NCBI GenBank assembly: GCA_003988855.1
Contig: QYAI01000018.1
Location: 216,623 to 280,622 of the forward strand
Source of the DNA: Arachnopeziza araneosa
Lineage: Eukaryota > Ascomycota > Leotiomycetes > Helotiales > Arachnopezizaceae
Direction of reading: 5' to 3'
DNA length: 64,000 bases
This document shows, piece after piece, positions 12,786 to 25,379 of the stretch. The notes beneath the pieces are model-generated. The model was not told the origin of the DNA. It worked only from the letters and a program-made list of their open reading frames with translations, and made no database searches. Each line of letters starts with the position of its first letter. Within the stretch, counting starts at the first letter, position 1. Made by a program: the position numbers and the translations under genes.

Positions 12786-13777
12786 TTATGAGTTAATCTG
12801 TACACCGACAACGGTTCCGTAATTAGCATCTCCAAAATATAATTCACTTAGAAGGCCAAAACTCTCATCAGGGAAGTAAAGCACCGTCTCTCCATTTGCT
12901 CCGGTGCATGTCAGGTCGGCTCCTGCTTTGCTGCAGGGACTGGGCACAAACCCGCCCGTGCCAGGCGCTTTAGGATCAACGAAAAAGAACACAGCTGGTT
13001 CATTGCCACTGAAGACACCGGCAACTACGTTGAAGCAAGAATTGACGTGTAGGAATCCATCGGAACCGAAAATGTATTGGGTACCGGATTCGCCTGTCGA
13101 GCCATCAACAAAGATATATGGATTGCCTGTCTGACCAGAACAGTCGTTGAAGTCGAGGTTGTACCCGTCGTAGATGGTACCCGTGCCAGTGACTTCTAGG
13201 TAAAAGGGTGTACCAGTTGGGACCGGAATAGTTGTGGTTGTAGCAGTGGTGGTAAGAGTTGTTGTCACCGTGCCTGGGACAATGGGGGTTGGGAGGCAGT
13301 GGCACGCCGAACTATAGCGGGTCGTGAGAGGGACGGGAGATGCTGAAACAGAAGTCAGTTGTTTTGGTTGTAATAAGCTCCGTTGAGTAGGATAACATAC
13401 ATGATACTGTTAGAGTGGCCAGTTGACACTGTGTTGCGATATGGGGAGGCGTCACTTGGCCTGGGATTGTAGGGTAGCTGGTTGGAGATGGGGAGATGGT
13501 GCTTGTTCCTAAAATAGTTCTTTCCATCAATCAGCTCAATGTCTTTCCAAAATGTTATTTTCAAATGGGAAAGGGGCCCATACACGACAGGAGTAACATA
13601 TACAGTGCTGGTGGATTGGAGGTAAGTGCTGCAGAACGGTGTAGCAACGCTGAGGGTATTGGTCATAACATTGAGGCAGTTGTCTCTATTGCAAGCAGCT
13701 CGATGGAAGATGTTTGCGGGGGTCGCGAGGGCAAAGCCTCCGAAAACAGGCAGAGCGATGAGGAGAGAAGATAGCAT
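12786..13777 (-). CDS. Secreted Thr-rich protein, candidate cell-surface or effector-like protein
   Basis: Three exons: 13584-13777, 13401-13501, 12786-13342; 283 residues. It starts with a signal peptide (MLSSLLIALPVFGGFALA) followed by a Cys-containing segment (AACNRDNCLNVM) common in extracellular fungal proteins. A Ser/Thr/Pro region (TISPSPTSYPTIP, later TTTLTTTATTTT) probably carries O-glycans. The last about 140 residues form a Gly/Thr-rich, probably beta-structured domain (FYLEVTGTGTIYDG onward) with spaced Cys. No GPI signal or catalytic motif is obvious. The second intron is clear (GTATGT donor, TTTCAG acceptor). The first is less so: the donor GTATGG needs a CAAG acceptor to keep the frame, while the stronger TTTTAG site 8 bases upstream would break it. 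The start at 13777 is chosen because it opens the signal peptide. Function unknown. Confidence 0.75.
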
Positions 13778-16700
13778 ATTGTTGATTAGATAGAGGACCT
13801 TGTGTTGGTTGTATTGGTTGTATGAAGTGAGAGGAATGATACTGTACTGATACTGATATAAAAAAAGACGACATGGCAGCTGGTACTTATACATTTGACT
13901 ATTGCAAGAATTGACAACGTAGAGTAGCATTGCAAATCAATAGTCAGTTTGTATTGGCATGGTCATGCCCATTTGGAGGCTTTGCGCTAGCCTCACCAGC
14001 CTTAGATGCAGGTCGACAACGGGATAGTACCTGACTCGACCTGACGCTGAAGTTTAAAATTTTCCGTCCACTTACATAACAGACAAGCCACAGAAATGAG
14101 AAGACTTTACACAAGAGCGTAGGATGAACACAAGATAGAAACATTATGACTTTTAAGGATTTAAGAAAAGACAGTTTACACGCTGTAGAGTAAGCAGAGA
14201 ATTTTCCTGGGGAAACCGCCGAGTTGTTTGGGACAAATGGCGGTAACATCCGTCTTCTATTGGAAGCCACAGCCACAGCCACCATTCCGAGGATTCAGCC
14301 ACAAATCATACACTTGACCACGTCGTCGACGTGCTAACCTGGGGAAGTATCGTGCCGGAAGAAGCGGATCAGAAGGGCGGTATCATCCGCCATCAGGACA
14401 TCTCTCCGAGGAAATCATCGGTGACGTGAAGCGTGAAGCGTGAGCATGATCTCTCGGTTGAGTGCTGAAAGTCTGCTGCGTGGGTACCTCTGGACCGAGA
14501 TATGACGTTCTTAGTGCTCTGCGCGCACTCGTATTGAAGGAGAGACAGTGTTGGTGCGACAATTCGACGACAGCCATAGGGGTTGACGAATGACTATCGA
14601 TGCAGAAGATGCTCGGTTCGCAGAGTTGCAAAGGGGCTCGGCTGGGAAGAGACCGTACATTCAAGGTACGTTGTGCCTCAGGCATCAGGAGCTGGATTCA
14701 TTCTTGATGCCACAGATTCCAGGCTGTTGAGGGTAAAAACGTTTTTCCTCTTTCCCGTCTCTCTTCCTACCTCAATTATGCAACTCTGCTTCATTGCCAA
14801 GCTCTCAAATCGATTATCTGCATACTGATCTGCATTCTGCAAGCCTTATATTATGTGGCGTCAAACTTCCCCACATATCCTGCACACATTGCACCCACTA
14901 CACCTCCACTGCCCTGTCCAACTCCCAGTCGCGGGGAATCGATCGCTCACAGCTTAGCGAAGGCCAATGGAAGTTTCCTTGTAGATTTATGTTTCAGCGC
15001 ATTTCTCTTCTCGCGGTTGTGCTGCCCATTACAAATAGTCAAGCACTCTACCCAGCTATTTTTAACATTGAACATACGTTAAGTCCCATCAGACCACCCT
15101 GAAGCTGATGTTTCATGTTCTCATCCTTCGGGATTTCCCGGTTTCTCATCTCAGCGAGCACTGGTGTGGTTGATCGAGATTGATTAAGTCCTATAAAATA
15201 GATTTACCCAAAAACTCTCACGCCTGGGAACGTGTTCCCGCGACCCGCTGAAATGCACCTGTATTTGATGCTGCATGACTCTTAAGTCCCTTGATATACG
15301 CGACGCTTTTAGGGGCGAGATTTTCAGCAATGTCATCCTACTTTGGCCGCTTGCATAACAAGCCACCGAGCATCATGGGCGGAGTAAGAAGCCAAATGGC
15401 TGTTGGTATTCAAATTAAAGCATGTGAACCTGCATGAGCAGGCTATGGCATTACTGGAATCAGATCTTAGGCGTGGCCTTAAAATAGTGCCGTCTGCACT
15501 TGCATACCTTGGCCGTTGCTATCACCACTGCCGTTCTTCCTATCGCCCGCGACTCGCTAACCCCTTTCTTTCTAAACAAACTACCTAGTGCGGGGACGTG
15601 TCGTCCTACATCCCCGCACGACACTATTCCTAACCCGACGCTGCCGAAATTGTAGGAGCTAACATTCGTAGTAAGGTAGGGCATCGGGAGTGGTTGATTC
15701 GAGGTGTGAGAAAGCTTAAGATGCGTCTAGACTGCTGTCGACGTCGATCTTCCACATCTTGCACATCTTTCCTTCTCCTCAGTCACATTCAGGTCCCTAA
15801 ATCCTCAGTCCGTCTCTTGACGAGATCTGGGGGCACCTTAAAGTCAACATTCTCCTGCCCTCTTCGATCGGGTCTGAATCCTTGCAGCATCCTCCTGTGC
15901 ATTTACTGACACGCCATATTCTTTTTTTTTATCAATAAGCACCTGGAGGCGTCATCTTCTGCATGCTTTCGGAAGAAGAAACCAAAGTGAGGGGCATTTT
16001 CATCCAGAGGGAACTGCAAGCGAGTTAATCGTTCATAAGCGAGGGTTCGCCTGGAAGTGGGCGGGAAGACCGGATTCGAGGATTGTGCTTAAGTTGGATG
16101 GAAGCGATCTTCCGGGAGTCTTCGGACGAATTAGAGAGCCTGTGAGGTCTTCAACTTGTATAGCTAGATAAGCACGGGAGGGCCAGTAATTCAGGGAGAT
16201 AAGTATTTAAGTTTCCACTAGAGAATCTCGTTGGTGGTTACTAAACTTCTGACATCAGCATCAAGAGACGGCAAGCTTTCCGACAGGAGTTGCTATTTCG
16301 GATTCAGATTGGACCGAGAAGCGTAAGTGTGTGGAGAGGACTTGAGATAAAGAATTCGAGTTTTAAATCGAGCCAATAGAGGAAAATGGTTACAAGATGA
16401 GCAAAAAATCAATGACTTCGAAATGTTGAACTTTCGAGGTCCCGTCACGGTAATTCACGAGTGTAAGCTCTCTTCAAGTCTGTAACTACAGTGTAAGTGA
16501 AGAAGAATATGACTATGACTATGACTATAACTAAGCTCGGACAATGATTCTCATAATTGTAACAGACGGTAGGCTGCCGAGGCGTCGATTCCGGTTCAAG
16601 CGAGCCTAATGTCAACAACAAATATTTATACGATTGGTCCATCACTTAACATACCTTGTTAGATCCTATTCTCTTTGATGTATTTCTAGAAACCCACTCT

Positions 16701-18118
16701 CTATTTATTGCTACAAGGCCTCAACTACTACTGTTACGAAGTTTTGTATTGAATGTTCCTCTTAAACTTCTTGACAAGATCTCGGTTAGCGTCTTGGACA
16801 ATGTCAGTTGTCACTTGAACATATCTGTAGTTCTAAAAAGTCCCTCCTAACATACTAATTGTATTTGGGTTTTGCATTAATGATCTTTGCATTTCACAAT
16901 TTGACGCACATGCACACATTCAACCCCGTGTCAGACCAGCACTGTTCAACGTTTCTCCCTCAGAGCAGCACCAATTGTTTGAACTCCGATTGCCCATTGC
17001 ACGACCGTCTTTCGCCTATATATCCCTCGCATAAAAAATCCCTTTAAAACAACATAATATTGAGATTGGCTCTGGCGATCGAGTGTTTACATGCAAAAGA
17101 CAGAGGCGGTGGGAGAAGTCGACATGTTGAGAGCATGCAGCGCAAATTTTGACAACGAGTGGAAGAGAGAGGCTAGTATTGAGGATGCAGTGGTTATTTA
17201 ATGTGATATTTTTCTCACAATAATCGATCTATGGTCAAGGCTGTTGTGGTGATACTCTCAACTTTAGATTCAGGGGGGAGGCTGTTAACCGAGAAATGTA
17301 AACAATAGGAAAGGAGAGTGCCCACGCGCTTGTTTTGACGCTATCTGTAGTATCAAAGCCTGAAATTTATGCTTGAGTGTTTCGCTTACTATTATTAGAT
17401 TTTGAACTTCGTCTTTAGCAGGTTTGATAACCCAGAAATTTTCTTCTCTCTTCTCTGGGAGTTATTGTGTCAACTAATCTGCGGCGTATACTTTGTTTGA
17501 ATATCAACAAGTGTCAAGATACTACCGAGGTTGGAAAGTTACGGAATACTATTGAAAGAATCTTCAACCGGCGACTAATAAAGTCATAGTGCTCTGCTGG
17601 GTGCCAGACATTGATGCTCGTGCGCCTGGCCTTTTTATGGCCGTAGAACAATCATGACTATCCCTAAAATACTGATCTAGCGGAGCCGACCGGTTTTGAG
17701 GTTGTAAATCGCGTGTTTGTCCACGCGGGTTGAATCAAGAAGACGTTAGTTTGGCATGGTTTTCGAAACACGCCTAGATTCTGTTGATGCTCGAATATGA
17801 CTTTACAGGGATTACTTCATTTAATTTATCGTCGAAATAGAGAAAAGACTGCAAGATAAATGACATTCTATACCTTGAGAATGGCTAATACTTTTCACCA
17901 ATGCCGTTGATTTTGTGGCAGGAAGGTTGAAATATTGACACAGTGGCCAAGCGTTTTTAAGATGATAATTCAATCTACAGGTAACCTATATTCTAGGCTA
18001 AATAACTATCGAGCTACTCCAAACACCATCTAGTATATTTTCAGTACCAACACCTTAAATGCTCATCTAAAAGCCATTCCGCAGCTAAGTAAAATGTGCA
18101 CCTTCTTCAACTGAGTAT
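13778..18118. other. Gene-poor region, 4.3 kb
   Basis: No frame longer than about 110 codons and no recognisable protein. The right half (about 16.4-18.1 kb) is distinctly AT-rich. A short (ATGACT)n run lies at about 16508-16529. No tRNA, transposon terminus or long repeat recognised by eye. Confidence 0.5.
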
Positions 18119-19120
18119 CTAAGCACTGATAGGTTCTTCCTGACTCCGTACTAGACGCAGGAGATTCCGAAGAAGAACAGCAATAGTGACCTTTCCGATT
18201 GCGGGAACGTATATGCTAGCATGTTCTTTGACTGAGGGCGCATCGAAGTTCTTTTGCGACGAGAAATTGATACAGACAGCACCCTCTCGGATCTTGTTGG
18301 TGTCGATCTTGAAACCATTGCCAGGAACGCCACTAATCACAACATCACTCACTGCTAGGCATTCATCCCTTGAGATATGCTCATCGACAACATTATGTTT
18401 AGATTCTTTGATACCTCGTCCTCGAGTGAAGAGCTTAACACCATCCAAGTCAACAGAATAGACTTTGGCACCATCATTCGCAAGCAAGGCTGCTAATGGA
18501 CGACCTACTACTTCCGAGCGGTTGATCACGGTGATGGTTTTGCCGTATAAGCGATTTCCATAAGCGATGACGGGATTATAGACTTGAAGGTATTCCAAGA
18601 CTTTGACAACGGCTAATGGAGTGCAAGGAAGGATTGACTTCTTCTGATTGTGAGGTGGATCTAGGAATCGGACATTGTTGTACATATTGAAGATATATTT
18701 ATGAGACAAGCCTTCAACATCCTTCTCAAGAGCGACCACTTGCTGAATATATCGGTCTTGGCCAGACGTAGCAGGGAAGATTGGATAGTAGACTATAATT
18801 CCATGGACCAATTTATCGGTATTCGCAGCTAGAATAGCTTCTTCGATTTCTTCTTTTGCAACACTGCGGAGCTCGAAGAGGAAGCCACTTTTAATGGGTT
18901 AGCTCAGCTCCATGCTCGATTTCTTGGCTTACTTCTCGGTACAGGTCTTCGCACAGTACTGGGCATATGTCTCCGCAGCTGGGTCTTCATTGGCAAGAAA
19001 TCCGACAAGTTTGGGCTTGAAATCGAGTTGTGACAGATCTCGAGTAACTTCGGAAAGTAGTCCCTCAGCTATTGCACCAGCAGTGACTACTTTGCAGGTA
19101 GGTGGTATCGAGTTGGCCAT
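18119..19120 (-). CDS. MTD1: NAD-dependent 5,10-methylenetetrahydrofolate dehydrogenase
   Basis: Cytosolic monofunctional enzyme that oxidises methylene-THF to methenyl-THF with NAD+, feeding one-carbon units to purine synthesis. Two exons (18933-19120 and 18119-18887) with a 45-bp intron (GTAAGC donor, AAAAG acceptor) give 318 residues, close to yeast Mtd1 (320). Visible family features: the N-terminal catalytic domain (PPTCKVVTAGAIAEGLL, then LVGFLANEDPAAETYAQY); HGIIVYYPIF; the DVEGL motif; PCTPLAVVKVLEYL; and the Rossmann part YGKTITVINRSEVVGRPLAALL followed by KVYSVDLDG, which binds the dinucleotide. The ISGVPG and CINFSSQKNF blocks near the end fit the family. The start at 19120 (MANSIPPTCKVV) is chosen over an in-frame ATG 189 bases upstream because that extension is not family-like. 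Confidence 0.93.
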
Positions 19121-20211
19121 ATTGACTTGATATGATGTATAGTAAGAGGATTCGACCTCAGAATCGAGAGTATTATTCCCTTTGGCTTGAGGAGCTTGCT
19201 GGATGAGGTAAATAGGAACTAGGTTGTACGGGTTTGGTGGGTAGTTTTGAAGAGACAGTACAGAGAGAAATAGTCGTGGGTTGAAGAAAATTGTGAGACT
19301 ACGTATCAACTTATCTCATCAGAAATTGTCGAATTCAAGAGCGACGTAATGAAGGTGACGCAGAATAAGCTGGAACAGTATTTGTCTGGATTTAAAAAAA
19401 ACTGCAGAAAAATTTCCTCTTATCGCGATAAAGAGAGGGGTGGAGGGGTCTGGTTTTATCCTGCTGGGCTTTGAAGAAGCCATTTTCCCGCTGTAAAGTA
19501 TTTCCAAAAGTATTGAACCATAAAATATGAGCAAACATATGTAGATATACAAAATATAGCTTAGTTTTTAACAGAAGGACTCTATTATCGTGCTTGTTCG
19601 CTGCTCTTACTTCTGCCTCCCCACATCCTCAAACTTAACTCCGAAGATGGGCCGCAGACCGCCTACTCAAAGCAGCAGCAGCATCCACCCAGAACCTTTC
19701 ATTTTCTTTCCACCTGCTGGCTCATCTTCATTGACTCCCTCCCTCACCTCAACGAGAACGCGTCTTGTACATGCGCTTTATGGCAAGCAGCTTGATGTAC
19801 TTTGTGTCTGTACTATACCACTACACTTGTTGGCAGTGAGGCTCGTGCTTGTGATCCCTCAGCCGTTCGCCTTCACACTGCACTGTCCCGAGGAACTACC
19901 CTGCACAGAGCTTATCATGGCGTAAGTCAGCTTCCAGCTATCCTTTTGTGTCTGCTCCAAGACGCGTTTGTTTTATCAAGAACAATTGTGTCTGTAGCGA
20001 TTGCCTTTGCTACTTCTATACCCTTTCCCATCTTCAAAATATCCGCTTTCTAGCTGCATGTACCTATCACCAGGCTTTGGGCTCGGCTTCTAGAGCCACT
20101 TTTGGGACTTTGACAATTTGAGAGACTAGCCCATTCTATAATTCATTACTAATTGTAAATAGTCATGTTTGGACACACCGTCCTAATCAAGCCAGTGGGT
20201 CAAGACCGCAA
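19121..20211. other. Intergenic between divergent MTD1 and MET18
   Basis: About 1.1 kb of shared upstream region. A 111-codon frame at 19590-19925 is C/T-rich, has no domain and is not called. The part around 19.3-19.6 kb is AT-rich. No regulatory element identified with confidence. Confidence 0.5.
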
Positions 20212-23200
20212 ATGGGAAAGTATACGGTTCAAGATTGGATCGAGGGTCCTTACGATGATAGGGCTAGAGCAGACTGGGAACAAGAAGTTGTGAATGACTA
20301 TGCTGAGAGTAAATATCATCACAGCCCTCTGGATCCAATTAGGTTAACAAATGTTTAGGCCTTGCCTCTGGTAGTAAATCCATCACAGATGTCATCATCG
20401 AATTGAGACCATATGTTGTTGAGACAACTGACTTAACTATTGCTGCCAAAGGTATACTGACGTCCAGGTTCTTCGAGAAAATCTCTAACCGTAAATAGCA
20501 TGGTCTTTACTGTCACAAGTCTTCGAGTCTCGGCCTTTGAAACTCTCGAGGCATGATAGTAAGTCGTCCCTTGCAAAGTCTATAATATTTTAATAACTGT
20601 TGCAGTGACTCGACTCATCGAGTATACTTGTCAGCGTATCGAAAATAAAGGTGATTTATACGTTTATGACTCGGGGATGAAAGAGATGGCCTCGCTGCTC
20701 AAAGCAATTGCACAGAACCGGCACTTCATTCCTGGAGATGCTAGTGTGATGATCAAGGCGATATTCAACTTCGCCAAGTCGCCTCGATTTCAAGAGCACC
20801 CCGAATCAACTCGGAAAATACTCCTCCAAATTGTTGAATCATTGATTCAAACAGATTCGATGGCTCTTCTCCGAGACACCGGTGAAGATGAAATAGTCAA
20901 TGGAATTGTCGCGCTGGCAGCTTTGGAGAAAAAACCCGGCAATCTTGAGATTATTTTTAGCTTATATTCACGCCTTGCATCCAGCTGGAACCTAAACGAC
21001 GGGCAATACCAAGTCATATGGGATTCGTTCATGAGATATTTTCCGGTAAGTATGAAAGGCGCGACCGGAAATCAAGGAGCTACTGCGCAGAAAGATCTAG
21101 CAGACCTTATGTTACAGTGCATGTATTCCACCCCGAGGTTTGCCGATGAGACATTTAAAAGAATGATTCAGATGTTGGATGAAAGTTCTGATTTGTCTGC
21201 CAATACCAAGGTAAAGCCCGTCCTGATACTTGCATTGCTTATACTAACTTAAAGCAGAGCGAAGTTCTTAGGAATCTTGACGCATGCATCATTGGGTATC
21301 CTCCAACTACAGTCAACGAATGGAGACAGAAGCTATGGGATTCCTTGAAATTTGAGGTTTGGAACGGAGAGAATGAAACCCATATACAAATGGTCCTTGC
21401 AATCCTCAAATCAATCGCAAGCAGCCTTGAAATCCTCAGCGACACTCTCTTCGATGAGTTATCACCTCTTGGTCGCTACATCTATGATGTCTCCAGTGAG
21501 TGCCGGAGCCGTATAGTCGACTCAAGAATGAAATATCTCTTGTCTACCAGCATGATACTTCATGAACTAGGAGGGTTTTCTCCGTTGGCCACTACTATTG
21601 TTTCAAAGAGTTTACTACCGTCACTCTTTGTACTCTGGCAAGACACGCCGACTGAAAGCGAGAAGCACGGGATATTAAGTGTGACTAACGAAATACTAAA
21701 AACTCGACTCGAGTCAAATTATCGTGAACGACAAAACACGGAAGAATTAGAACAGATGGAACAAGTGTTTTTGCAGCATCGTGAAAAGCTCTTTGAGGTT
21801 TTCTGCGATGCTATCAATGATATTAAAACCTTCCAGCATTTAAAAGAGATCAACCAAGACTCATGCCCCGCAATCCCAGCTATTGATGGCACGTGTCTGC
21901 TTTTTGATATAACCGGGTTACTGGAATCATCTGAAAAAAACCTGTTTGTTTTGGAACTCGTGGACGTCGCTCTGAAATTTGCTTCTGACAATGAACTTCG
22001 CATCCACGTTATCAAGGTGTTGAAACACATCTCATCCAGAGAGCCAGCCAAGTTTGAACATATGATTATCAAACAACTCGTGGAGGCGCTACCGGCAACA
22101 CTTTTTCTATCAGGTCAAAAGGAAAGTGTGGCAAATGTGTTGCGGCCTCTCCAAGATATTGTTGATATCTCCTGTCAACCTTGTTTCCCGATCGCAGACA
22201 AATATTTCTCTCACCCTCCTTCGTTTCGGAACTTCAGCCTCGCTCAGGATGCGTTTTTGGCTAAGCTCGAGGATGTTTTGGCGAATAGAGGACAAATTGA
22301 TTATGCAATAGCGATTCTCGCTACCATATACAATGGCCTTACATCCTTTGACCAAGGATTAACCGAGCAAGATGTCGCAGCTTCTTGGGAGTACGACTCC
22401 CAAAAGAGTCCATATCTCTGGATCGTGGATAAGTTGCGAAAATTGGTTCTGATTAAGAAGCCATATCCTCCAAACCATAGCCTGGTAGGAAACACCTACA
22501 CCGGCTTGGCAACGATGTCGCACCATACCCCAATGGAAGTAAAGAGACCGATCAACCAAATAGAATTGGAGGGGCTCCTAGATTTTAGCCCTAACGACGC
22601 AAAACCAAAGATCCAAACAGTTTTTACCCATCCCGGAGATTCCATATCGGATGAGTTTCTCAATTGGGTAGGCAAGATTATCATGTGCGTTTTGGAATCT
22701 AGGACGACCACCGAAGATAACAATTTTGTGTTCCACCGAATATCAGATAATCGTGACGTTGATTTCTTAAGCCACAGCTTAGATCTTCGAGATGGTCCCG
22801 TAGACAAATGCAAGGCCTTGATTTTAGAGGTCTACACGCTTGCTGGAATCAAACCTGTCAGTGGTGATGACAAGCAAATGACAAAGACAAAAGCAAAGCT
22901 TCGTATTAATGGCAAAGTTGGAGATATGGCACTTACCATGATTGGAAACATTTCAGATCCCAGAACTCCTGGAGGTAAGAAATTACGTCTTGTATACGGC
23001 CAATATCTTCAGATTCTACTTGGAAAATATTTTGCGAGTCAAGACAAGTCATCCGTCGGTATTCACCTTTCTACGCAATTCAGTAACGCATCTATCGCAA
23101 AGCAACAGAGTACAGAAAGCCAAGAATTGGCCTACTCGGCCCTCACATATGCTACAATAGCAGCTCTTTCCACCATGGACCGAAAAATACTACCTCAACT

Positions 23201-23891
23201 ACTTGATACTCTTAAAGAGTCGATCGATTCTGATGCTCTAGATCCCAAGACTGTACGTACTGTAGCCACAGGCTTTAGACTACTACTCAAAGATTCTTTC
23301 TTCCTCAGGGAAGAACATTCCGTAAGGGTTTACCCTCTGCGATTCAGTAGGCTCTACAATGACGTAGGCCTAGAGTTAATTCGTCTCTGGGAGGCAAAAG
23401 GCAGCCAGCTGAGAAGCGGAGTCGATACATACGCTGTTAGAAATAACATACTCGTGGCCTTAGCTGGAATTCTTCATTATCAGAATCCGGTGGAAGTGTT
23501 GCTCTCAACGCCTATCGATAATTTTGTGCCCATACTCCTTGCTGGCACAGATCTTAAGGACGACGATTGGGCCAAGGTCACCTATCTAACCTTGATCCAA
23601 AACATCATCCCGATAGACCCAACTAAGTTTTTACCACATATTGATCCACTTCTGAATCGTATTACCCTATGTATCAAAAAGACATTCACCGATCCTTCAG
23701 ATATCTCAACTCGAGGACGTATCATTGCTCTGGATATCATAGGTGTACTTATGAAGGAAGTTGACAATGCCCTGCACGACCGTCGAAAAGTCCTCTTGGT
23801 ACGTCTTCTGGATTTGGCAAAAAATGACGTTTCATTTAAAGTTCGAAACAAAGCTCAACATTACCGTCTTGAGTGGATGTATGAGACATAA
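20212..23891 (+). CDS. MET18: MMS19/Met18, cytosolic iron-sulfur assembly targeting factor
   Basis: HEAT-repeat scaffold of the CIA targeting complex, which delivers Fe-S clusters to cytosolic and nuclear apoproteins (DNA polymerases, helicases, XPD). Five exons: 20212-20308, 20359-20451, 20499-20558, 20606-21210, 21258-23891; 1162 residues. All introns are short, with CTAAC or TTAAC branch points, and the first three are phase 1. The N-terminal domain reads MGKYTVQDWIEG, then AAKAWSLLSQVFE and LSRHDMTRLIEYTCQRIE. The family-typical run YFPVSMKGATG, then LRNLDACI and LWDSLKFEVWNGE, identifies it as MMS19 rather than another HEAT protein. The rest is helical repeats ending in VRNKAQHYRLEWMYET, as in Met18. 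A strong donor-like GTAAGT inside exon 4 (near 21046) is not used, because the reading continues through conserved protein. The first three exons are short and rest on frame and family logic. Confidence 0.9.
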
Positions 23892-24418
23892 TTTTCTCTG
23901 CCGCCTATCTGCGAAGTGACTGTTGTGTATCCACGCATCTTTGTCACATGTATTGCTACAGAGGTCGAAAATTGCCCTTTGGTCTTAGTTTCACGAAGAT
24001 GTCCCTGCATTCCCTGGTTGTCATTGGCTCTTTGCATAGCGCGGATAATTTGGGTTTCAATCAGGACGATGTCTAGGGACTTTACCTTTTGGATGATGAC
24101 TTTACATAGCGAATGGTGTTTGATGGGGCAGCTGCATGTTAAGTATAATCATCCTAGAGTAGATCAAACAATTGCGTTAGATGATGTAGAAATGAAAGGT
24201 TATGAATGACTTGAAGTTCTCTCTTGATTTATGATTTCCAGCAGTAAAACTAAGGGTTGCTGGATGCCTTCAAGTTTAGTTTATTCCTTGAGATGTAGCC
24301 TTTATGAAGTAGTTTAAAAGTCCCTTGAATTCTGGATTTCAGAGATCTATCTGATTACCTAAACGCCCACCACCATTCCTTAACTTTTCCCACTCTATCA
24401 AACCAAGTAATCCTGCAC
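23892..24418. other. Intergenic between convergent MET18 and SPC2
   Basis: Holds both 3' flanks. A 97-codon frame (23916-24209) overlaps the probable 3' UTR of MET18 and has no family features. Confidence 0.6.
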
Positions 24419-25196
24419 TTACGCCTTCTTTCCTCTTTTCTTCGCCTTCGCTGGTGTCCCGCTATCCACCCCAGACGAACTCTCCGCCAATAGACTCGCC
24501 CATTTCTCCTCCATACTCTTGCCCTCCACAACCTTCTCCTCCTTCTTTGCCTCCTTCTTAACCACCCTCTTAGGATCCACCTTACCAATCAAATCTACTC
24601 CACTCGCCAACATTTGCTGAAAAGGCAGGGCATGCATCCGTCCATCCTTATCGAACCAATGCGTAAACGGTTTCTTCAACGTCACTGTCCTCTCACCCTG
24701 TCCTCCTCCCGTAATTCTCACACTTAGATCATAAATCGGGACATGTTTCTTCGTTTTCGTTCGGATGCGGATTGTTTCTCCCGAGGGGGCGGTGCCGACA
24801 TATACGGTTCCTGCTTCGATGTAGAAGATCCAGAATGTGAGGGCTCCGTTTAAGATGGTGTAGAGAGCGACTGCTATTGCGGTGTAAAATTTGGTGGCAT
24901 CGAATCCAAACTTGTAGTCCCAGTAGAAGGTTGCGGCACAGATGCCGAAAGCTGAGTAGCCGATTGCCAAGCGGGTATTGGAGAGGGTGTGTGATTGTGT
25001 GAATTTTAGGGAGGTGAGATAGGTGGGAATGGCGTCGTCAGAGGTGTTCTTGAGGTCTGGATCTCAGTCAGTTGAATACTTGGGGAAGCGGAAACTAAGG
25101 CTGTTTTTGGAGAATCATGAATTAAAATTAGGGAATGGGTTTAAAGACTTGCCAGCTAGGGAATGAACTGAGATCTTCTCTTGTGACACTGCCATT
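24419..25196 (-). CDS. SPC2: Signal peptidase complex subunit 2
   Basis: ER membrane subunit (Spc25/Spc2) that supports signal peptidase and its contact with the Sec61 channel. Two exons, 25154-25196 and 24419-25056, give 226 residues. The protein starts MAVSQEKISVHSLA, then DLKNTSDDAIPTYL across the junction, as in fungal SPC2. Two membrane helices follow (LAIGYSAFGICAATFYWDY and FYTAIAVALYTILNGALTFW) and a cytosolic tail with PFTHWFDKDGRM. The C-terminus is Lys-rich (AKAKKRGKKA). The only intron has a GC donor (CTG|GCAAGT) with a CCAG acceptor; no GT site preserves the frame. The gene is divergent from EMC3, 183 bp apart. Confidence 0.9.
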
Positions 25197-25379
25197 TTGC
25201 GGTTGTTGGTGAGGAGGTGAGAATGGGAGAGGCGCGTGAAGGAATAGAGGGTCTTTGGGGAACGTGTCTTGAACGATCTCGGATCGAACCGAATTAGCGA
25301 AGAAGCCTCAGGGACTCGACGTCAAGCCTCAACAACCTCCGCAACATACATCTGAAGCTCCACGGGCATATTCTCAACA
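25197..25379. promoter_or_regulatory. Shared divergent promoter of SPC2 and EMC3
   Basis: Only 183 bp separate the two ATGs, and the genes point away from each other, so their core promoters must overlap. It has no clear TATA box, as is common for housekeeping genes. Both products are ER membrane biogenesis factors, so shared control is plausible but inferred. Confidence 0.6.

Noticed and set aside
13944..14285. 113-codon minus-strand frame upstream of the secreted-protein gene
   Set aside because: No domain, no splice logic and no constraint visible; probably chance.
21040..21060. Strong GTAAGT donor inside MET18 exon 4
   Set aside because: Reading through it gives conserved MMS19 sequence (YFPVSMKG...), so an intron here is not supported.
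24355..24588. Arg/Trp-rich minus-strand frame overlapping SPC2
   Set aside because: Out-of-frame shadow of the Lys-rich SPC2 tail.
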